NCBI GenBank assembly: GCA_937873665.1
Contig: CALMYW010000099.1
Span: forward strand, 1-8,707
Source: an uncultured Sphingorhabdus sp.
GTDB taxonomy: Bacteria > Pseudomonadota > Alphaproteobacteria > Sphingomonadales > Sphingomonadaceae
Length of the DNA stretch: 8,707 nt
Reading direction: 5' to 3'
Shown here: positions 5,536-8,707 of the stretch, in pieces
Numbering within the stretch: position 1 is the stretch's first letter
Layout: each line of letters opens with the position of its first letter
Translations under genes and position numbers: made by a program
Notes under the pieces: model-generated
Databases searched by the model: none
What the model was told of the DNA's origin: nothing
Seen by the model: only the letters and a program-made list of their open reading frames with translations

Positions 5536-6515
5536 TACGCGGCCTCCTTCCGGCGCTGCCAATAGCCCTTCCATTGGCGGGCTACCGGGTGATGCGTCAT
5601 CATGTGGAGCAACTCGCCATAGTTCTCCTCGTTGGAGTAACGACGACGATCCTCCCGCCACGAACATTCATTGGCGTATCCCATCAGATATGGCCCGGCG
5701 ATGTGATGGTGCGTCCCGAGTTCGGCACGGCGGAGGCGCGAGAAATAGGATTCGGCCCAATTGGTCGAAGTATCGCCTTCCGCATATCGTTCACTGTGGT
5801 TGACCATCTTGAGTGCATAGCGGGCAGCGATGCGGCCAAAGTGCGTGGCTTGATCGGTAAACACCTCGCTTCCCGGATCAACGATCTGCTCGACGATCCG
5901 CGCGGCTTCATGTTCGTCCATGGCAAAAGCCCGGCTGCGGCCATTACGTTCACGGAAGATCGTCACACACTGACGCTTGCTCGCCCGGTGCGATATGCGT
6001 CGGCGATCCTGACGCAGCGGCCGATTGTTTCGCGGGCGGATGTGACCACCGAAGTAGGCCCCGTCGATCTCGACCTTGCCACGGAGAGTTCCAGCGTGCT
6101 GGTTGGCCGTGATCGCCTCGCGGAGCTTGTGCGTCCACACGAATGCGGTCTTGTAGGTCACCTCAAGTTCTTGGCTCATGCGAATGGAACTGAGACCCTT
6201 CGCCGCATTGACGAAGTGAGCGATCAACAAGAGCAGATCGCGATAGGGCAACTTGCGGCTGGCGAAGATCGTGCGGGAAGTCGCTGAGAAGTTCCGGCGG
6301 CACGCCTTGGACGCGCACTTCCATGTCCGCCGCGTGGTGATCGAATATACCTCCCGGTGACCGCACCATGGGCAGAATGGTTCACCGTCATTCTCGGCAA
6401 AGCGGATGGCGACGAACTCGGCGAAAGCCGCGTCATCCGAAAGACGATGAATGCGCTTCGTGCTAAGCGCTCTCGCCCGTGCCGAGAGAAGAAAATGTTG
6501 CGCCGTATGCTCCAA
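5535..6515 (-). CDS. IS1595-family (ISXO2-like) transposase
   Basis: This DDE-type transposase should cut and join the ends of the surrounding element. The 326-residue protein has the family layout. An N-terminal block (AQHFLLSARARALS, 5-18) is followed by a zinc ribbon with cysteines 48, 51, 67 and 72, then a helical DNA-binding part (about 90-140) and the ISXO2-like catalytic domain. Likely catalytic acids are D151 in KVEIDGAYFGG, D221 in VFTDQATH and E255 in NWAESYFSRLRR, followed by GTHHH and the YANECSWREDRR block. Length is normal and no internal stop or frameshift is seen, so it looks intact. The only start in frame before an upstream stop is the TTG at 6515, with no clear ribosome site, which may keep expression low. 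A candidate promoter is at 6535-6564. Confidence 0.93.
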   Translation of the reverse strand: MEHTAQHFLLSARARALSTKRIHRLSDDAAFAEFVAIRFAENDGEPFCPWCGHREVYSITTRRTWKCASKACRRNFSATSRTIFASRKLPYRDLLLLIAHFVNAAKGLSSIRMSQELEVTYKTAFVWTHKLREAITANQHAGTLRGKVEIDGAYFGGHIRPRNNRPLRQDRRRISHRASKRQCVTIFRERNGRSRAFAMDEHEAARIVEQIVDPGSEVFTDQATHFGRIAARYALKMVNHSERYAEGDTSTNWAESYFSRLRRAELGTHHHIAGPYLMGYANECSWREDRRRYSNEENYGELLHMMTHHPVARQWKGYWQRRKEAA

Positions 6516-6534
6516 CGTAAATGGTTGAAGCGAC

Positions 6535-6564
6535 TTAAAAGTGCATGAAATCGCGCTGCGTCAA
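6535..6564 (-). promoter_or_regulatory. Candidate sigma-70-type promoter for the transposase
   Basis: On the minus strand TTGACG (6564-6559) and TTTTAA (6540-6535) are separated by 18 bases, giving 5 of 6 and 4 of 6 matches to the consensus -35 and -10. The -10 ends 19 nt before the TTG start of the transposase, so transcription would begin very close to the start codon and leave almost no leader. Found by eye. Confidence 0.4.
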
Positions 6565-6660
6565 CATCTCTTATTGGAAGATAATATGAGGGAGTTTTCC
6601 GCCTACCTCCGAGTGGCATTCTCACTTTTCGGAAGTTAGCATTTGTCTTGATTTCAGAGA

Positions 6661-7140
6661 TCAGCGAATCACTCGCCATTCCTTGGCGTAATCACCGCGC
6701 GATTCGACGAGATCGCCCTCGTGTGCTTTGAAGTAATTTCCCAGCGAATTGGCGAGACGAGTCCTCTCCAGCCTGTCGTCGTGGTCGTGTCCGATCTGGT
6801 CGAGCATGATGGTCGCGACATCGAGCGGACGCATCCAGCCACCATGCTCGCGCAGAATGGTGAGGGCGATCCGACCGCGATCGCCCGGCTTGAACAGACT
6901 GGTCCATTTCCGCTTGGGGCGGGGCGCGACCAGAGTTGGCTGCCAGTTGGGATCGTTGTGTTTAAGGACCACCGCGACGGCATTGGCAACATCCTGCAAC
7001 CGTTGCCGCTCCCAGAACAGGTCTTGAAGCCGGTCTGCCGCCGCTTGCGCTGCTTTCAGTTCCTTCTCGGCCTGCTTGATTTCTCCACGCAGCGCGGCGT
7101 GCAGGTTTTCAAGGCCAAGTCGAAGGTTCGAGATACCCAT
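6661..7140 (-). CDS. Hypothetical coiled-coil/winged-helix-like protein at the transposon's right end
   Basis: From the ATG at 7140 the product is 159 aa. A GTG eight codons earlier (7164) is possible, but it lies inside a hairpin, and neither start has a clear ribosome site. Residues about 8-55 form a charged, Leu/Ala-rich coiled coil (LHAALRGEIKQAEKELKAAQ). After a Pro/Lys-rich linker, the C-terminal 75 residues read as a small helical DNA-binding-like domain: FKPGDRGRIALTILREHGGW, MRPLDVATIML, LANSLGNYFK and a final strand WRVI. This looks like a winged helix, although no named family can be assigned. The gene starts just inside the right terminal repeat and runs toward the transposase on the same strand. 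A role in binding the transposon end or in regulating transposition is possible but is only inferred from position. Confidence 0.72.
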   Translation of the reverse strand: MGISNLRLGLENLHAALRGEIKQAEKELKAAQAAADRLQDLFWERQRLQDVANAVAVVLKHNDPNWQPTLVAPRPKRKWTSLFKPGDRGRIALTILREHGGWMRPLDVATIMLDQIGHDHDDRLERTRLANSLGNYFKAHEGDLVESRGDYAKEWRVIR

Positions 7141-7160
7141 GCCGGTAAGGTAGGAAATCC

Positions 7161-7180
7161 GCACCAGATTTGCTTGGTGC
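7161..7180. repeat. Hairpin GCACCA-N8-TGGTGC overlapping the right terminal repeat
   Basis: Six perfect complementary bases flank an 8-nt loop. The right arm (7175-7180) lies within the inner part of the right terminal repeat; the left arm lies outside it and overlaps the alternative GTG start of the neighbouring minus-strand gene. The left transposon end lacks this partner. It could be an operator for that gene. Confidence 0.4.
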
Positions 7181-7198
7181 GTTTGCTACCTAATACCG
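7172..7198 (-). repeat. Right terminal inverted repeat of the transposon
   Basis: This is the exact reverse complement of 3317-3343 over 27 bases. The match stops on both sides: 7199 does not pair with 3316, nor 7171 with 3344. It marks the boundary between the transposon and the mobilization region to the right. Confidence 0.9.
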
Positions 7199-7207
7199 AA
7201 AAGTTGG

Positions 7208-7238
7208 CGCACCCGTCTGGAGAGGGTTCGAACTCTCT
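7208..7238 (-). other. tRNA 3'-end-like remnant with a near-perfect palindrome
   Basis: Read on the minus strand, this ends in CGGGTGCGCCA, the form of a tRNA acceptor 3' strand plus CCA (as in several tRNA-Arg genes). It is preceded by AGAGAGTTCGAACCCTCT (7238-7221), which would be a good T arm if one G were added. Five extra bases separate the two parts, and no matching anticodon arm, D arm or 5' acceptor strand lies upstream, so it is not a working tRNA. The palindrome could equally be part of the transfer origin. It may be an old attachment site of a tRNA-targeting element, but this is weak. Confidence 0.3.
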
Positions 7239-7338
7239 ATGGGCGGTGCTGACTGAGTGGGATAACATTCTCAAGCACACATCGCTAGCGTGGCAAGTGC
7301 CCGCAAACGCGAATGACGTTGCCAAACCTCTGCCGCAA

Positions 7339-7406
7339 ATCAGTGCGCCAACTCCGGCGACGAAGAGCATCGATATCGATCTCTCGACTCGCCGCGCGTC
7401 ACTGAT
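7339..7406. other. Candidate origin of transfer (nested inverted repeats upstream of mobC)
   Basis: The outer arms ATCAGTGCGC (7339-7348) and GCG-t-CACTGAT (7396-7406) pair over 10 bp with a single bulge. Inside them is the perfect 12-bp palindrome ATCGATATCGAT (7369-7380), extended by AGAG (7364-7367) and CTCT (7381-7384) around one unpaired base. The block ends 26 nt before the mobC start, a usual place for an oriT in mobilization modules, and MobC/relaxase genes follow directly. The rest of the 234-nt stretch 7199-7432 holds no gene; it also contains TGGCAA (7291-7296) and TTGCCA (7319-7324) as a weaker inverted repeat. I cannot identify a nic site. An operator for mobC autoregulation is the main alternative. 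Confidence 0.45.
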
Positions 7407-7432
7407 CCGAAAGCGCAAATCGGAGAGGTGCA

Positions 7433-7801
7433 ATGGGTGAACGCACCATCCCGCCTTTCTCTCTGCGTCTCACGTTTGAAGAACGTGCAAAGCTAGAGCG
7501 CGATGCCGCTGGCATGGCGCTCGGCGCATATATCCGCTCGCGCTTGCTCGATCCGGAAACGGTCGCGCCCCGCAAGCGCGGAAAGTTTCCGGTCAAAGAT
7601 CATCAAGCCCTCGCGCAATTGCTCGGGCTTCTTGGTCAATCGCGATTGGCGAACAATGTGAACCAACTCGCACGCGCGGCGAACACGGGAAGCCTCGCGG
7701 TCACTCCTGACACAGAGGAAGCGTTGATGTCCGCGACTGCGGACATCAATCATATGCGCCAACTTCTGATCCAAGCATTGGATATCGATGCACGGCCATG
7801 A
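7433..7801 (+). CDS. mobC: Plasmid mobilization relaxosome protein MobC-like
   Basis: MobC-type accessory proteins bind the transfer origin and help the relaxase open the DNA. The 122-residue product begins with a short ribbon-helix-helix-like region (about 8-38: PFSLRLTFEERAKLERDA, then GAYIRSRLL). It continues into the characteristic C-terminal segment LLGQSRLANNVNQLARAANTG (about 66-86) and a final helix (INHMRQLLIQAL). The start is supported by GGAGAGG about 4 nt before the ATG at 7433. The stop overlaps the relaxase start (ATGA, 7798-7801), so the two proteins are coupled. It is preceded by a non-coding leader with nested inverted repeats, the likely binding site. Confidence 0.85.
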   Translation: MGERTIPPFSLRLTFEERAKLERDAAGMALGAYIRSRLLDPETVAPRKRGKFPVKDHQALAQLLGLLGQSRLANNVNQLARAANTGSLAVTPDTEEALMSATADINHMRQLLIQALDIDARP

Positions 7802-8707
7802 TCCTCAAAGCCTCAAAGCGCAGCGGTGGTCGTCAGCTTGGAGCGCATCTGCTCAAGACTGAGGAAAACGAGCATGTCGAAATTCATGAAGTGTCGGGGT
7901 TCATCTCCGACACTGTGATGGGCGCGATGAACGAAGCCTATGCGCTCGCGCGTGGGACGAAGTGCCAGCAATATCTCTTCTCGATGTCGCTGAGTCCACC
8001 TGCGCATGAATCTGTGCGCGTTGAAGTTTTTGAAAAGGCACTTGCCGATATCGAAGAGCGGTTGAACCTTACCGGTCAACCGCGTGTGATCGTCTTCCAT
8101 GAGAAGGAAGGCCGTCGTCATTGTCATGCGGTGTGGTCACGCATCGATGCCGAAACCATGACCGCGAAGGAACTGCCGTTCTTCAAAAACCGTCTGAACG
8201 AAATCGCAAAGCAGCTCTATCTCGAAAATGGCTGGGCGATGCCGAAGGGTTTCGCCAATCCCAAGCTGCGCGATGCGAGCAACTTCACATTGGATGAATG
8301 GCAGCAAGCCAAACGCGCGGGTCTCGATCCGCGCGAACTCAAATCCGCCGTGCAAGAATGCTGGAAGCAATCGGACGGCGCGGCGGCATTTGCATCTGCG
8401 CTTGAAGAGCGCGGTCTTTTTCTCGCGCGCGGTGATCGCAGAGGCTTCGTTGCCGTCACCATCGACGGCGATGTGTTCGCGCTCGCGCGCATGATCGATG
8501 CAAAATCAAAAGATGTTGCATCGCGCCTCGGTGATCCCGCGAAATTGCGCAGTGTCGAAGAGACAAAGCAATTCATCGGAGAGCAAATCGTCCCGCGCCT
8601 CTCCCGCTACATTGCGGAAGCCAAACGGATCGCCCGCCACAACATGGAACCGCTGATAGCCAAGCGCGAAGCGCTCAAGGTTCAGCATCAAGCTGAACGC
8701 CAAGCCT
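7798..8707 (+). CDS. Relaxase/mobilization nuclease, C-terminal part outside the window
   Basis: Relaxases nick one strand at oriT and pilot it into the recipient cell. The 303 residues visible start at the ATG overlapping the mobC stop and run off the right edge. The metal-binding three-histidine motif is at 101-110 (HEKEGRRHCH; H101, H108, H110), followed by AVWSRIDAE, typical of the PF03432 relaxase fold. The strand QQYLFSMSLSP (58-67) is the core strand seen in MOBP-like enzymes. The first Tyr is at residue 48, so the N-terminal catalytic tyrosine of classical MOBP relaxases is not obvious; the N-terminal section contains H17 and H26 instead. The C-terminal half (about 160-300) looks helical and charged. 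The protein suggests an integrative mobilizable element or plasmid continuing to the right. Confidence 0.88.
   Translation, partial: MILKASKRSGGRQLGAHLLKTEENEHVEIHEVSGFISDTVMGAMNEAYALARGTKCQQYLFSMSLSPPAHESVRVEVFEKALADIEERLNLTGQPRVIVFHEKEGRRHCHAVWSRIDAETMTAKELPFFKNRLNEIAKQLYLENGWAMPKGFANPKLRDASNFTLDEWQQAKRAGLDPRELKSAVQECWKQSDGAAAFASALEERGLFLARGDRRGFVAVTIDGDVFALARMIDAKSKDVASRLGDPAKLRSVEETKQFIGEQIVPRLSRYIAEAKRIARHNMEPLIAKREALKVQHQAERQA

Larger units (their letters stand above)
3317..7198. mobile_element. IS1595-family transposon with cargo genes (3.88 kb, 27-bp terminal inverted repeats)
   Basis: Two perfect 27-bp inverted repeats mark the ends, and between them lies a full-length IS1595/ISXO2-type transposase gene, so the unit looks like one transposon. 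Simple IS1595 elements are about 1 kb; this one is almost four times longer and carries roughly seven further genes. IS1595-family members with passenger genes are known, so cargo is not unprecedented, but none of these cargo genes is one I recognise. The outermost C/G pair may belong to the target, in which case the element begins with GG, as is usual in the family. The adjacent 8-mers are GAAAATGC on the left (3310-3317) and GAAAAGTT on the right (7198-7205), matching at 5 of 8 positions. A clean target duplication is therefore not present. No second transposase or resolvase was seen. Confidence 0.82.

Noticed and set aside
5499..6287. A 262-aa plus-strand frame with protein-like stretches
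   Set aside because: It is antisense to the IS1595 transposase, which has a zinc ribbon and catalytic blocks in the minus-strand frame; no start signal supports the plus frame.
7201..7260. A functional tRNA gene
   Set aside because: Only a T-arm-like palindrome and an acceptor-like 3' strand are present; there is no anticodon arm, D arm or 5' acceptor strand at the right distance.
6721..7440. A 239-aa plus-strand frame crossing the right transposon end
   Set aside because: It runs antisense through the coiled-coil protein gene, across the terminal repeat and the mob leader into the mobC start. A frame spanning those boundaries is not plausible as a gene.
1..8707. CRISPR array or tandem repeats
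   Set aside because: No regularly spaced direct repeats were seen; the only long repeat pair is the inverted transposon ends.

Overview
The window looks like a piece of an alphaproteobacterial genome, most likely a sphingomonad (Novosphingobium or Sphingomonas type). This rests on the high-GC coding style of the left third, the protein families present and the style of the transposase. It is an inference from sequence character, not a database match.

Region 1 (1-3247) looks like ordinary chromosome. A 3'-truncated myo-inositol-1-phosphate synthase gene reads leftward. It is divergent from a CDP-alcohol phosphatidyltransferase gene, which is followed by an M20-type amidohydrolase gene. The first two plausibly form an inositol-lipid module: one makes inositol phosphate, the other attaches a head group to a CDP-activated lipid.

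Region 2 (3317-7198) is a 3.88-kb mobile element bounded by 27-bp perfect terminal inverted repeats (3317-3343 and 7172-7198). It encodes an IS1595-family (ISXO2-like) transposase on the minus strand and a 67-aa gene that overlaps the transposase stop codon (TAATG). The rest is cargo of unknown function: a two-gene plus-strand unit (3449-4203), a possible antisense small gene (4103-4270), a 75-aa XRE regulator (4409-4636, minus), a divergent anchored protein (4734-5258) overlapping a 25-residue single-membrane-span peptide (5258-5335), and a coiled-coil/winged-helix-like protein beside the right terminus (6661-7140, minus).

The most striking feature is the XRE regulator. It resembles the controller (C) proteins of restriction-modification systems. 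Immediately upstream lies a tandem operator with C-box architecture: GACTCATAGTC, then CGTG, then GACGGATAATC on the minus strand. No restriction enzyme or methyltransferase is recognisable in the window. This suggests a C-protein switch used to control other cargo, with the divergent membrane-protein pair as the leading candidate target.

Region 3 (7199-8707) is a mobilization module. A 234-nt non-coding leader contains nested inverted repeats (candidate oriT) and a tRNA-3'-end-like remnant. It is followed by mobC and a relaxase gene that overlaps it by ATGA and runs off the right edge. The transposon therefore sits where core-like DNA meets mobilization DNA. The imperfect match of its flanks fits a rearranged junction better than a fresh insertion.
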